Below the pieces are notes generated by a model, which was not told the DNA's origin, ran no database searches, and was given only the letters and a program-made list of their open reading frames with translations. From Thecaphora thlaspeos (Eukaryota; Basidiomycota; Ustilaginomycetes; Urocystidales; Glomosporiaceae), in the NCBI GenBank assembly GCA_900291925.1, contig UWYS01000005.1, forward strand, positions 868,001 to 932,000: 64,000 bases of DNA. Reading direction: 5' to 3'. Made by a program: the position numbers and the translations under genes. Positions 43,739-56,587 of the stretch are shown in pieces. Positions within the stretch are counted from its first letter, which is position 1, and every line of letters starts with the position of its first letter.

Positions 43739-44770
43739 TTAGTCCGACACTTGGATCAGGTCGCGTCTTTGTTGATGGCCATCATTGCTCGTCGCTTGAG
43801 AGAGGAGGGAGAGGCCGATGTTCCAGAGGATGCCTACCAAGCTGACGAATGGCACACGGTATCTTTACAGCGCCAATTCGATGGTGCATTCAGGAAGCAA
43901 CGGTCAGTTGTCTTTGGACGAGGCCGAGACTGCCGCACGTGACGAGCGCAGGAAGAAGGTGCGGCGACTCACTTGAGGGGCATGTATCGGAAGTTGATCA
44001 GCTGGACCAGAGGCCACACCTGCCAATTTGCAAAGAGGGCCGAGGCGTACATCTGTCAAGCAGACGGTAGGACAAGGGACCAGGTCAGAGATCGCGGTAG
44101 TAGAGGTGGTCGAAAGGCCACTACAGATGAAGTCATGGGAGGCCTACCTCTAAGAACTTGTCTTTTGTACCTTGCAAGGATCCTCGCTCCATGAGGCCCA
44201 TGGATCCGACGAACATTGCCAGACCAAAGGGTGCACTTAATACCGCGTGCAGATCCATGCGCCGAAGTAGGCGTTAGTGACCCTGGTCATCTGTCGACCG
44301 ATCGAACGAATGTTTCGAGTGCAGCGCGGGAGAAGTACTCACAACATAATCTGATCCGTGGCGACCCTCTTGACGAGTGCCTTTGTGCTGACCCTCCCTG
44401 CGGTCTGGATGGCCTCGCCTACCTTTGGCGTTCTGGAGGGGAAGCGATTCTCTATGAACCTGTTCCACTCTGCCAAGAGGGGGGCCATTCCGACGTTGAA
44501 GGCGAGAAACCTTGCATTCCGGGCGATATCCCACTCTCTCTGTTGATCATCCTTCGACGAAGCGGCAGGGAGCGAAGCGCGGTGAGCAGCAGCTGCAGGG
44601 CTGATTCGTTGCTGTGTCTGGAGTTTTTGGCGTTCGGAGAAGATTTCCAGGCTCTGTGCGACGCTGTCCGCCACGACGCCGAGAATGCCGTTTGTGACAG
44701 CCAGGGTGATCCATGGTCGACGGCAGAAGTTGCGCGAGTAAAAGGCCAAAAAGGCCTGGCGGTAGGACAT
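43739..44770 (-). CDS. Mpv17/PMP22 family membrane protein (Sym1-like)
   Basis: Family members are four-helix inner mitochondrial or peroxisomal membrane proteins; yeast Sym1 supports mitochondrial metabolism under heat and ethanol stress. Four exons on the minus strand (44770-44343, 44235-44148, 44052-43973, 43862-43739) join in phase to 239 residues. Landmarks: FLAFYSRNFCRRPWITLAVTNG with GVVADSVAQ, ARNARFLAFNVGMAPLLAEW, APFGLAMFVGSMGLMERGS, then NWQVWPLVQLINFRYMPLKYR and the final FVSLVGILWNIGLSLLS. The WP.VQ.INF and W...LS residues are the family signature. Exon 1 has a polar insert (about residues 45-75). Which organelle it sits in cannot be read from the sequence. Confidence 0.9.
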
Positions 44771-45562
44771 GGTGCAGATGTGGGCCTGGTAATGGTTGAT
44801 GGCGACAGTTGTGACCACGTGGAGGAAGAGAGTAGGAGAGGGAGGAGGAGGAGGACGACGACGACGACGACGACGACGAGGCGATGACGCAAAGAGCCCA
44901 ACGGCAGCCCTTCCTGCTTTCGCCCTTCCTTTCGTATGGAGGGCGCACGGACCCTTGCGCAAGGGGACGAGCGGTGGCGGCGGGTGAGCGGCAGCAAATA
45001 AGTCGGGCTGAGGCGAGGTGTATGGGTACCGTACTGTATGCACTGCGGCCGAGTGGCCATCGGACCACTTTCTTTTGATTGGGCGCGCGCGCGGGCGACC
45101 GCCGCATTGCGTCTACGTGGGCTGCGCCATGGCAATCTTGTTCCAGCTTATGTTCGCCTGCTCGCCTGCTCGCCTGCAACATAGTTACACTGTACACCTT
45201 CAGCGCCACGCACCCTGCTCTGCCACCCAGCGGCAAAACGTGCACCGCCCTGAGTTGCACTGGAGTGGTGCGTGCCACCCTCGCAATCTCAACTCTGAGC
45301 TCGCCAACGCAGGCGTCTCGTCCCTTCCGCTGCTGTCGCTCATCGCGGCTCCCGTCTGACCAGCCCGCTACCTCAATCGAGTTGCAGTACTACTTTCACT
45401 GACACGGTGTGTGCGACCCGGTCAAACTACCATGCATGCGGTTCGGGGTCAATGGTAGGTATGTACAAAGTACTGATGGACAAGGCACAGCAGTCGGACC
45501 AAGGCGGGACAGGGACGATGCGCGGATCGATGGTCCCAAGGCGCGCACCGTCGCCAAACGCT
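44771..45562. other. Intergenic region between Mpv17-like and MSH2
   Basis: About 790 bp with a GAC/GAG trinucleotide tract (about 44833-44880) directly upstream of the Mpv17-like start and a CTCGCCTG tandem near 45156-45176. No gene is recognised. Confidence 0.4.
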
Positions 45563-48500
45563 TCAGAAGCTTTCCAGCACCTTGCTCGCCCAAGCCTGTG
45601 CATCAGCAACAGACGAGAGGCGCCACGGTCAGCCGCTTTTCTCCCGCTCATCTCTCCACACCACGCACGGCGCCAACCGTCATCGCAACTCACGTTTGCC
45701 TGGATACGCGGTCGGAACTCTTCGACGCACTTGCGAAGCTCCTGCAGCTGCAGCTCCGGGTCCGCGCGGCGCTTCTTTCGACTACCCGGCAAGCCGCCCT
45801 CGTTGCCCGTTGCGTCGTCGCCATCCATCGCCTCATCCACGTTTGACGGCGCAGCGAGCGCTTCGGATCGGGCCGCCCACGTCTTCATGAATTCCTCGAT
45901 CAGCGCGGTGCCTTCGGCCGTCACATCCTCCGCCATGCTCAACGTTGACGGCTCCTCGTCTGGTGCAACGTAAGAAGAAAGGGGCGCGAGGCAAGAGGCG
46001 GGGCAAGACGAGAACACCCTCAATTAGTAATACGCCCAACAGTCCGACGGACGGAGGCACGCGACGAGCACCGTCCCACCAAAAGCTCACCTTCGGGCTC
46101 CTCGAGCTCCTCAACCTTCCTCTTGGCCAGCTGGATGACCGAGGGCGGAAAGTTGGCCAGCTCGGCGACGTTGATTCCCAGACTCTGGTCGCTGATGCCC
46201 GGCTCCACTTTGTACAGCAGCGTAATGTCTCGATCCTGCCGCGTCCCACCCTCGCGCTGCGTAATGTGCGTCACCACGTGCAGGTTGCAGACGTGCGGCT
46301 GCTGGTTAGCGAGGTTGGTGAGCTCGTGGAAGTGCGTCGCAAACAAGCACTTGCACCCGATCCGCGTCGTGATCCACTCCGAGATCGCCCAGGCCAGGCC
46401 GAAGCCGTCGTAGGTCGATGTGCCGCGTCCGAGCTCATCGATGATGATCAGCGAGTCGGCTGTCGCCGTCTTGAGAATCGTCGCCGTCTCGAGCATCTCG
46501 GCCATGAACGTGCTGACGCCCTTGAGCTGGCTGTCGCCTGCGCCCACCCTGGCAAGGATGCAGTCAAACACAGGCACCACCGCTCCCTCGGCCGCCGGCA
46601 CAAAGCAACCCACCTGCGCCATCAGCGCCACGATGCCGACCTGGCGGATAAAGGTCGACTTACCGCCCATGTTGGGGCCCGTGATGACAAGAAATTCGGA
46701 CTTGCCCTTGACCATCTCGGTGTCGTTGGGGATAAAGTTGATGTCCTCCTGCACCTCGAGGCAAGGGTGGCGCGCCTCCTGGATGCGAAGGTCGGCCGAC
46801 CGGCCCTTTGCCTCGACCTTGGGCTTGACGTACGGGATCGGTGCGTTCTCCGAGACATGCGCGAAGCTCACAATGACATCGAGCTGTGCCACGACGACGT
46901 TGAGCTGCTCCAGAGGCGGGCAGTAGGTCGAAGCGATTTGAATCACCTCGCGCACCAGCCCGCTCTGCGATCGGTTGTAGCGTTCCGACAGGTCGCGGAA
47001 CTCGACGCTCAGCTCGCGCAGCGACTCGTTGGTAAAGTAGAGGCCGCCCTTGACCGTAGCGATGTCGTGGTAGCCCTTCTTGTTCCGCACCAAGCTGGCA
47101 TCGGTCCGCGTGACACGGAAGCAGTAGCCATACGATGAATGATTTTCGAGGTGGAGCTTTTTCTCGATGTCCATCTTGAGCTGCTTGCCAGCTAAGCGGT
47201 GCTGATCGTCGAGCTTGTCCCGCACATCGTCGAGCGCCTCCTTGATCTGCTTGAGGCCGGCGTCAAAGTCGGGCTTGATCACAAAATTGTGTGACGCCAG
47301 CTCATCGAGGTCGACTGTGGCCTCAACCAGCTCGGTCAGCTTTGTGAGCGCCTCGTCGTGCGTCTGTGGCGCGGGCAAGCAGAGAAGCGGCACGAGCAGG
47401 GGAGAGTGGATCGCACAAGAGAGCCACATCGGTCAGCGTTGCTGCCCCGGGCGGAGACTTGGGGGGGGGGGGGGGGGCGGTCGATGATGGAAGTGAAGAC
47501 TTACGCGGAGGGGCTCCAAGTAGGTTGAGGCGACCAGCTCCTTGTGTAACTCGCTTGGCGTTTCGGCATCATCCAGCGTCTGGATCAGCCCCGGCAGACG
47601 CAGCACGGCTTGGTAGACGCGCACCACGTCCTCGAGCGTGGCGACACCCTTCTGGAAGCGCTTGCTGATCCGATGCATGTCCGGCATCAGCTTGAGATAA
47701 TCGCTCTGGACGATTTGCCGCGTAGAGACGTCCCGAACAAAGACCTCGACCAGATTCTGCCGCTCCTCGATGGCGTGGACGTTGACCAGCGGCTGCTTGA
47801 GCCATTGTCCCAGCAGCCTCTGGCCCTGGCCCGTCCTGCAACGGTTGAGTAGGCCGAAGATGCTGGCGTTCTTGCTGCCGCCCGCCTGACCAGGCTCGGG
47901 GAAGAGGTTGAGCGCCCGGAGCGCCGCATTGTCGAGCCGAAGGTACTGCGAGAGGTCGTGCGTGCGGATTGTGTACTGGCCAAAGTTGGACTCGTCACTG
48001 AGCAGGCCGAGATAGCTGATGAGCGCAGTGGCCGAGCCCATCGCCGCCTTGAGGTCGAGCTCGGCGATCGAGATGCTCGCGGCCTCGTCCTTGAGCAGGC
48101 GTCGCAGGTCCTGGTCGATGCTTTTGGGGGCAAAGTCGGCCTTTTTGCTGTCGAACATGACGCAGCCGCACCTGTCGATGACGGTCCGCAGCTTGGCCAG
48201 ATCGACATCGCCACCCTTTTCGTCGCGGGGCAGGATGCACTCCTTGACGCCGAGCTGGATCAGCAGCGACTCGGTGTTGCTGAACAGGTCGTTGTCCGGG
48301 TACTCGGTCACGCCGAGGTCCCTGCTGGTAGCGTCGGCAAAAGCAGCCCCGATGGTCTTTACGCCGTCCCTAGTGGTCAGCTTGAGCGCCATGACGATGG
48401 GCGAGCTGACAATGTCGGCGTTGACGAAGAGCATGTCCTCAAGCTGCTGGAGGTTGCCAGGCGACGCCTGCTTGGCGATGGCCCACTGGTTGTTGCGCTT

Positions 48501-48884
48501 GCCGCCGGCGTTGGACCAGATCTCGACACGCATCTGTCTGGCCGCAAGCGCATCGCGGAGGAAGTTTTTGGCCGCCGCTATACTAAGCGTGATCGAGGGG
48601 AGGCCCTTGTCCTTGCCGCCGCCACCACCGCCGCCGAGGTACTTGAGCGCCGAGTGAGTCCTGAAGACGACGTCGGCGATGAAGATGGCATCGTTCCCGT
48701 GCGCCGAATAGAAGTCGTTACGGTCGAACAGCCGGACGGTCCCGGCCGTGGCCTTGGGCATCATGGTGCGGAAGTAGGTGCAGAAGCCGGACTCGGCGAC
48801 ATTGTCAAGGCCGAGGTCGGGCTTCTCCTTGTCGCCAGCTCCTGAGCCGCCGCTGTTGCTGGTATCATACATCAGGCCGGACAT
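45563..48884 (-). CDS. MSH2: DNA mismatch repair protein Msh2
   Basis: MutS homologue that pairs with Msh6 or Msh3 to recognise mismatches and loops. Four exons on the minus strand (48884-47505, 47363-46091, 45959-45694, 45595-45563) join to 983 residues; human is 934, yeast 964. Domain I has [19 protein letters not shown]; the lever/clamp region includes NLFPEPG and [26 protein letters not shown]. The ATPase has Walker [10 protein letters not shown] (about 689-697), Walker [16 protein letters not shown] and [10 protein letters not shown]. The last two exons encode a helical, K/R-rich C-terminus ending [11 protein letters not shown] glycine run (GGGGGGG) in domain I is a local insert. Intron 1 contains 17 consecutive C (G on the + strand, 47461-47477). 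All motifs are intact. Confidence 0.96.
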
Positions 48885-49367
48885 GGTGGCGGTCGAGCGC
48901 GCTTGTGTAGGGCCGCCTGAGCCGAGAGAGTGAACGAAGGAGGGGGCCGTGAGGGCCGCTGGTAGATGTAGGCCGAGCGTAACGGCCGACGGTATAGTCG
49001 ACGGATGGATCGAGGGCAAGCAACAGGATCTCGATGAGGCCGACAGGGTGTGTGAGGGAGCGGACGTCGGTGGCAGAGGAAGAGGGTAGGCAGGGCGCTT
49101 GGCAGGCGACGAGCGACGCGAGGGGAGAAGGAAAGAACGGGAAGTGGGACTGGGCGACTGCCTGCTGGGTCGAAGGCCTCTACGCGTGGACGCGTCGCGT
49201 CGCGTAGAGGCCCGGCCCGGCCGCGCTGCGGACGCTCGGGCCAACGTGGCGCCACGCCGACCAGCTTTCCTGCATCGTCCCCTGCTTCCTTCTGGCCCAT
49301 CGTGCTCACCTTCTCCAGGGTTGCGCTCCTCCTCCTCCTTCTCTTCCCCCTCTCCTCGATACGCAGC
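48885..49367. other. Divergent promoter region between MSH2 and the ECM15-like gene
   Basis: About 480 bp. The MSH2 frame stays open upstream of 48884 but encodes nothing family-like, so the ATG before SGLMYDTSN is preferred. Confidence 0.4.
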
Positions 49368-50066
49368 ATGTCGGACTCTCTCTACGCTGTAGCGGACTTT
49401 TGCTGTGAGCGTGTCCGACGCCTCAGCTTGCCTGCCGTCGACCGGCAGGGCCGCGATGGCTGAGGATCCTTCCCATCGCCTGACCTCCCTCCTCCATGTC
49501 TGTCTGTTTGCCCTCGCCCGACCGCTCGCTCGCTCACGCACAGTGATCCCGATCGGGACTCCTACAACATCGGTGGGAAACGAAATTGCGGAATGCCAGC
49601 GCGTCCTCGAGTCCATGGAGGACGAAGGCATTCGATACGAAATGCAGTGAGCCTGGACTCTCTCTCCTCCCCCGCCTTCGTTTTGGCGCATCACCAGTGC
49701 GGCAGTCGCTGACGGTCAGCGCTCCCTTCTGCGTGCTACTCTTCCTTTTGCTCGATCCTCACAAGCGGCTACGGCACTAACCTGGAGGGCAGCTTCCCCA
49801 CGGTCTGTCTTGCCATCGAGAGGTGCCACCGTGCCGTCCACAAGCTGGGCGTTCTACGGATCGCCACCGACATCCGCATCGGCACGCGAACCGACAAGCC
49901 ACCGCCTACACTTGATGCTGCACGTCCGGGTCAGAGTAGTGGCGGCGGCGACGACGGCAACGGCAATGGAGAGGACTGGTCGCGAGGCCTCACCGAGAAT
50001 CAGCGCAAGAAGCAGAGCGTCCTCCGGAGACTGCAGAGCGATGCCACCACCTCGCCGTCGCAATAG
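49368..50066 (+). CDS. Thiamine-binding-fold protein of the MTH1187/YkoF (UPF0045) family, Ecm15-like
   Basis: Three exons (49368-49404, 49544-49646, 49766-50066) join in phase to 146 residues. The short first exon gives MSDSLYAVADFC and joins LIPIGTPTTSVGNEIAECQR, the family's N-terminal strand and helix. Exon 3 continues HGYGTNLEGSFPTV, CHRAVHKLG and the signature TDIRIGTRTDKPPP. The rest is a G/S/R-rich tail of about 60 residues, absent from yeast Ecm15 (about 104 residues). Bacterial members bind thiamine; the fungal role is poorly known (ecm15 was named from a cell-wall screen). Exon 1 was placed because its phase and the ADFCLIPIGT reading agree with the family. Confidence 0.88.
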
Positions 50067-52173
50067 CGAGAAACCGAAGCCAGCAACGGCGGCTAGGCGT
50101 CCAGATCCAGAGGTCCCTCATGGATCCACAATCATTTTAAATTGCTGGCCAGCCAGCGGTTCAGCCATGTAGCTTGCCGTCTGCCCGCCGTGTCGATAGG
50201 CTAGGTTGAGTTCAGAGAGACAGGTGAAATAGGCATCGATCCTATCCCGGGGCGAAAGGCACGTCACGCCGACTTTGCATAAAGGCGAAGGGACCTTGCC
50301 GCGACCACGCCTGCGACATCGCGGGAGCGAGCAAGAAGCCAGCCTCCCCTCTGCTCGCTGGTACGGGTGGATCAGGGTGGGGCGGATGCTCGACGGCTCG
50401 AAGTAGGCCCGTCCGACCGCGACCGAGGCCTCCGAGAAGCGCCGACGCTGTGGGCGACGTTGACTCTGCCTACCCAGCGCGTGCAGGGTGTGCGTGCGCG
50501 CGCAAGCGGCGAGGCTTGCCCCGGACTCGTGCGGCTACGGACGTTGGTCGTTTCCCGCGCCGACCCGGGTCCAAGGCATGGTGCATGGAACCAGAGGGTG
50601 GTCCGGCCTGTCCCCACCTGCTCGCTCTTTCGGAGATGCCGCTTGAAGGAAAGGAGCCAAGAGCCAGAGCAGCAGGCCTGGTCTAAGCTAGAGCTCCCTA
50701 GGCAGCGCGTCCTTCGTCCGCCCACCCCAGAGGGAGAGAGGAAGCAAAGGACATATGCGCGCCGCTCGATCTTGTCGCATCGAGGCCCGGACGCCGCTTG
50801 CGAGGAAGCTGGCCGGCGTCGACACACAGGCTGACAGACGTCACTCCGCCGCAGCTTTGCAGGTCTCGATCCCCCTGCCTGTGCCTTTCCTCTGTAGAAA
50901 CGGACACGGCTCCGAGGGAGTTACCTCGGAGCCAGCTCGAGTTTCTCGAGCTGCAGCTCCCGCTCCCGCTCCCACGCTCAAGCTCAAGCTCAGGCGCCAA
51001 ATCGCTGGCTTTGTTTCGTCTGCTTCCGAAGGGACGAAGATGGGGCGAGGGCCGCGGGCGACAGCGAAAGAAAAGAGGGGAAAGTCGACTGCAAACAGGC
51101 CGGGGGAGAGCGACAGGCGGCAAGCTCGTCTCACGTCCTCCTTCCACCCGCGACTACAACCACGGAAGCGCCCGAGAAGCAAGCCTGCCCTTCCTCCGTC
51201 TTGTGGCGGGGGCCTCGCAGCGAGCCCATGGCCTGGCGGACCGCTCGATCTTGTTGGGCTGTTTTCTCGGCCTCTCTTTGCAGCAGCAGCAGCGCTTTTC
51301 TTTCCACCTTTCCTCCTCCATCCGGCACCTTGTCTTGCCCTCGCTCGCTCGCTCGCCCCTTCCTTCCTTTCCTGTCTTCTTCCTCTCTACCACCATCCTC
51401 CTTCCCCTCATCGACCGAACCTTGCCGACTCTCGGGAACTCTCTGCTTACTCTGGAACCGGCCCGCCCGCCCGCCCTTGCATCGCCACCCGTCGGCCCCC
51501 CTCTCACCCTACCTCATCGACCACTCTTTCCAGTTATCTCCTTCTTTTCGCAAGCCGGCCAGAAAGGACTATATTCAAGCCGGAAGAGGAGGCAAAGGGA
51601 ATGGGTAGCAGCAGACGACGGAAGTACAACCGCAACACTGACGAAAAGACCGAGACCCATACCGATGGCGAACCCGGGTTTCATGGCCCCACACCCTCGA
51701 TCAAGATCCTCCTCCATCACTCTCTCCCGCGCAAACGTCTGAGCATCCAACCGCAGCCAAGAATTTGGGGCCATCCATCTAGGCCTTGCGATGCAAGTCG
51801 CGACAGGTGACTCGCCCCCCCCCCCCCCCGCCATCAGGTTATCCGGCAAGACGTGCAGCTGTCGCATCCGATCTAGCAAAAGGGGCGGGCCTCGACCGAA
51901 CGACGGCCTCCCGGAACCCACCGCCAAGGCGCTCTCACCGTCTTGCCACGACTCCGCCCAGTAACAGGAAACCCCCTCATCCACACGCAGACGGACACCC
52001 CGCGATACATCTATCGCCGGCGAGCTGCCTGGAGGTTCCAGGCTGCGGCGCAGCCTGCGCCCAGCAGCAGACGAAAGGGCCATTTGCTTCCACAGGGAGG
52101 CTAAGGAGCTCGATACGACGCCTCGAATCACCATCAAAGGAGGCAATCTACCCGCAGGAGGATCGATATCGAC
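50067..52173. other. Long upstream region of the GAF-domain gene
   Basis: About 2.1 kb. Two overlapping + strand open frames of about 310-350 codons (50755-51810, 50798-51742) are low-complexity and share no family; they run through C/T-rich leader-like sequence. A run of 15 C lies near 51815-51829. I see no convincing gene. Confidence 0.4.
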
Positions 52174-55100
52174 ATGTCGCGGCTTCCCAGCATTGCCTCT
52201 CGCCCTGCTCCCTCGCCGCTTTCCGGGCCCGCGACCCCAGGTGCGAGGGAATCGGACGATCCACCTCACTCGCCGAAGGCATCGAGGTCCCTGCAAGGGC
52301 AACCGCAGAGAAGCAGCACGTCGTGCTCTTCAGCGGGTCAAACGGAGGACACGCAACAGGGCGCCAAGGTATCCGACAAGCTTGCGGGATACTTCAGCCT
52401 CGACCAGCAAGGAAGCCCCTCCAGCGTCCTGTCGCACGCCATGCGAAACCTGAGCAGTCCTGAGGCTCGAGTCTCGGGCCCGTCGCTTGCACTACGCCTC
52501 GAGAAAGCCCCGTCCCGCAGAATCAAGTCGCAGCTACTGCTACGGATCGGAGAGTCGAACCTCGACCCGACGCAGGGCAACAACAGCAGTAATGAAGCGG
52601 GCAGGCAAGCCGGTCCCGAGCCGATGCCACAATGCTCGCCCGAGTGCCACCCGCCACTAGCCGCTCGAACCGTCAACGAGCCGCTGTGCCCGCCAAAGAC
52701 CCTCTTGAAAATCCTTGGCGCCGCCTCTGCAGACGAGCCGACGAGTCCCACGCAAGAAAAGCCCGGTCGGCAGCCCGGCGTCGAGTCGAGCCCGCCCCTC
52801 CCCCTCAAGCCGATGTCGCCATTCGTCGGCGCCCTCGACTGCGGATGGTACGCCTCGACCGCTCTGCCTTCGCCCGATTTGACGCTGGACGACACCGCAC
52901 TGGCTCCGTCGCCATTGTCAGCCAGACCATCGATGCGCAAGAGGCGATCCTGGAAGATGCTGCAGTCGAGGGACCGGAGCGCCTCTATCGACACACTTCA
53001 CAGCCTCGCCAGCCTTCCGGTCATCAGCTCGTTCAAGGCCTTGACGAGCTCGCGCAATAGAGAGAGCCGCGCCGCCAAGAGTGGGCATGACAGCGAGGTG
53101 TGCACATTCGATGCGCAGCCGGGCGAAGAGGCCGCGGCGACATCGGGCTGGGATCTGGAAGGCACTCGGGACGACTTGCCTTGGGTCACAACGGATGTCG
53201 TGCCCGGCTTGCGGAGGCAGAGGCGGGCCACTGACCATGAATATCTACAAGCCCTCCCCTCGGCGCAAAGCACCATCCGAGATCGTCATGGGCTGCCTTC
53301 CCACGACTCGCGCAAGCTTTTTGACCGCGACGACCCGGCGCTGCAGGACTGGAACACCTTCGTCTGCGCCTATGCCAATGGTCAGCTCGACCTCAACATA
53401 CAGCCCCGCATGCCGTCGCAGGGCACGCCCGACTCCTTGGACGCACCTAGCTGCCCCGACTCGTGGCATCAAGGGCCGCTGCTGGCGCCTCTACCCCCAT
53501 GGGATGCAGAGAGGCAGAGGTCGCTAAACCGCCTGAGGCTGGCGGAGATGCCAAAGGAGCGCTGGGCACGAATCCAGGAAATATGCGACGACCTCCAGCG
53601 GCGGACGCAGTGCAGAGAGACGATCTTTGTCACCATCGAGAGCGACGCCACTCACATCTGGTGCACGAGCACCGGCTTCTGCCCTCCGGGCCTGTATTCG
53701 CGTAGCCATACGATATGTGCTCACACCATACGTAAGTGCAGCACCGACTTCCCGGTCCGCAAGTTAAGCGGACATCTTGACCTATCTGCCCGCTGTATGT
53801 CGGCAGTGAACCGCCACGATGGCCTCATCTTCCCGGACGTGCACAAAGACTGGAGGTGGTTGGGGAACCCGCTGCTCGGCGAAGTGCGATACTACGCTGC
53901 GATGCCGGTTTGCAGTTTCGATGGAATGCCTCTTGGCACGGTAAGTGACGACATCCGAGCCTTTCCCTTTCGCGCGGTGCCGTGGCCTGAAGACTGATCT
54001 GACAACTTTCTCCCTGTCGTGTGGTCCCGCTGCTCTGCGCTGCAGCTCTGCTGCATCGACTCTGAGCCGAGGAGCAGCCTGGGCGACTGCGAGGGCGACC
54101 AGACGCTACTGCGGGAGCTGTCGGAAGCCATCGCCTCAGAACTCGATGGCTGGGCGATGGAGTGCTTTCGGCGGAAGGTCGACGCTATAAATGCAAGCTG
54201 GAAGGCGCTCGAGCGGCACCTGTGTGAGAAAGGCGACGTCCGGCTTGGGTCTCGGATTGCTCCGCCGTCGGACCTGCTCAAATCGACGAGATCCCCGCCG
54301 CGCTCGCCGGCCATCGACCTGCGCGACATCGCTAGCCTTGGCCTCAATGCGACTTATAAAGACATCGCCAACATCAATTTCTGCGCATCGCTCATCGGCG
54401 AGGCCGTCGCTTTCGAGACGGTCTACGTTGTCGCGGTGCCATCGCCGGCCAGCCGTTGCGTCCTAATCGGGAGCTACGGCCTGTCGGGCCCAGTTGGCGA
54501 CCTCGACCCGAGCGTCTACGTCAGAGCGCTCCACTCTCCGGAGGGCGGCCTCGTCTACGAGATTCCGGTTCGATTTCGACCGAGCGACGCGATTGAGCCC
54601 AGTGGCAATGACGGTGTCGGCAGCCAAGCAGCGAGCTACCAGGCCGCAGTCTTCTGTCCCATCTACTTCAACCTGCCGGATTTGTGCCGCGCCGGCTCCT
54701 CAGGCTCTGGACTGTCTACTATCATCGAGGCGAAGCCCGTCCACCAAAGCCAGGACACACTCGCTCACGCTGCCACCCCCAAGACCGCGGCGACACGTCG
54801 CTGCGCGATCCTCTCGACCGAGTCATGTCCTTCAATCGGCTTTGTCCTCGTCGCCCTCACGCAATCGAACAGCAGAGTGGTCGGTGTCGAGGACCTCCGC
54901 TACTTGCAAGGGTTTGCCGAAGCTATCGGAGCTTTGTGGAAGAAGTGCCTACCATCCGCGACGTCGCTTGGAGCGGAAGCGACTGAGGAGGCGGCCAAGA
55001 TAGCGACAGCACAAGCGGAAGAGCTGTCGCAGAAACGCCACCATCCTTCGTACCTCGCAGCCGGCAAAAAAGCTATGAAGGCTACGGGCGAGGGCCTGAC

Positions 55101-55551
55101 CGCCCTGATGAAGGGCATGCACCTCTCCGGCTCCAGAGTACCCGCGGATCTAGCGACCTGCGAGGCGGGGAGGCGCCCCCGTCTCCGACGTCAGCGCACT
55201 CTGAGCTCGATCGACAGCCAGCAATCCACCGAGAGCGAGTCCACTGCAGAGGCCGAGGCGGACACCCACACGAGCGCCGATCACGGCGGCGGCCACTCTA
55301 GGACGGCCAGCAACACCTCTTCGTCGACGATGGATTCGCTCGCGTTCTGGTCGACGGCCGTGGTCACCGCTCTCCCCATGACTGCAGCGGAGACGGCATC
55401 GCTCCCCGTTGCCTGCCCGCACGCTGTTCCCCCTCCTGGCTGCGATAGACCGAGTCTGATGCCGTTCCAACCGATGGGTGCGCTTCCGAGTGATGGGCTG
55501 CAGCCGCGGCCGAGGAAGTCGAGGACCCGCGCGAGCGTGTGCGCTTCTTGA
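52174..55551 (+). CDS. GAF-domain-containing protein
   Basis: Exons 52174-53731, 53807-53940 and 54046-55551 join in phase to 1065 residues. The first 400 residues are S/P-rich and probably disordered. From about residue 445 comes a helical lead-in (RLRLAEMPKERWARIQEICD) and a GAF-type sensor: ETIFVTIESDATHIWCTSTG, SHTICAHTI (joined to LNRHDGLIFPD), then VRYYAAMPV and the closing GMPLGTLCCIDSEPR. This motif order is the one seen in bacterial and fungal GAF domains of the phytochrome/cGMP-PDE type. A second partly similar block (about 690-890; FCASLIGEAVAF, VYVVAVPSP, QAAVFCPIYF) may be another GAF. No kinase or cyclase domain is attached, so its output is unknown. A basic S/T-rich tail follows. 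Confidence 0.8.
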
Positions 55552-56587
55552 GGAGAGGCATTTCGACTGCCCATCGATGAGATCGTCCCCGTAGGTGATG
55601 TCAGCTATACAGTCGCGGCGCTGCCCTGGCGAGGCTCCGCTAAGCGCCGACTGGTCATTCCCGCCTTATCGGCTTGCATTGCAAGGCGGCCAGGCCTCGG
55701 ACGAAATTGCGAGCGAGGTGGGCCAGAAAAAGGCGACACGAGGGGAAAAGTGACAGGCTGTTGGCCCCACTTGTTTGCATTTACGCCCTTCCTCTCCCCA
55801 TCTTTCGTCCCTACCACCACCTCGCTGACTTTACACGCACAAGCACACACCACATCGCATCTCGGCCTTCTCTGCGCCTAGGCTCTGCCGACCCGCGATT
55901 GTGGATGTTGCAGCCTGTTGAAGACTCTCTGACCGACCAGCCAGCCAGCCAGCCAGCCAGCCTGTCAAGTCAGCTCCTTGACGGCTTTCTTCGACAGCAC
56001 CACGACTTCGACATCCCTCGATGCCGGCGCTGGCGAACCGAAACGCCGCTGCCGCGACATCTCGAGTCGACAGATGACGCCTTCGCTCGACGATCCTTGT
56101 CTCTTTTCTCCGTGCCCCTTCGGTCTCGGTCTAGTGTTCTCTGTGTCTCTCAACTCGGTTCGTACCCCCTTTCCCTTACCCCCCCCTTCCCACACCCACA
56201 CACAAAACCCCTCGACCGACAGAGCCCGCGCCTTGCCGTCCCCCTTTGGCGGGGCGATTGTAGGTGTGGGTTCTCGTAATGTCGCCCTGCTTTGCTTGCT
56301 TGCATGGCAGGGATCCAAGGTCGAGGGGAAGACAAACGACGGCATAACGCGCTGCCGTATCAGCCTCCCTATATCGTCTTTGATACCATGGTGGGGTCGG
56401 CTCGTTGGCTAGCGCACATCCCCCACTTGCTCATCCTCATTCTTTCCCAGTGATGGGTTGGTTCCGCTTCGTGATTGGGCATGGTTGTGGTTAAAATACA
56501 GATTGCAATGCAGAAAGGATGGCCGGCGCGGCAAGAGTGTCTATCTATTGTGCTGGTCCGGGATCGTGTGGTGTGGCATCGCAAAGA
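55552..56587. other. Intergenic region between GAF gene and DPH7
   Basis: About 1.04 kb between convergent genes. It contains a CCAG tandem (CAGCCAGCCAGC..., about 55939-55960). No gene is recognised. Confidence 0.4.

Noticed and set aside
13814..45035. TACAGTA/TACTGTA motif recurring in intergenic DNA (13814, 14191, 15436, 15787, 36764, 37031, 37266, 45029)
   Set aside because: Eight hits in 64 kb is not far above what chance gives for a 7-mer and its complement, and spacing is irregular.
45409..47138. Long + strand frames opposite MSH2 (for example 45945-47138)
   Set aside because: Mirror of the MSH2 coding strand; codon pattern and homology lie on the minus strand.
50755..51810. Long + strand open frame upstream of the GAF gene
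   Set aside because: Overlaps a second equally long frame, is low-complexity R/S/P/L-rich and follows a C/T-rich leader. No family motif and no sensible splice pattern.
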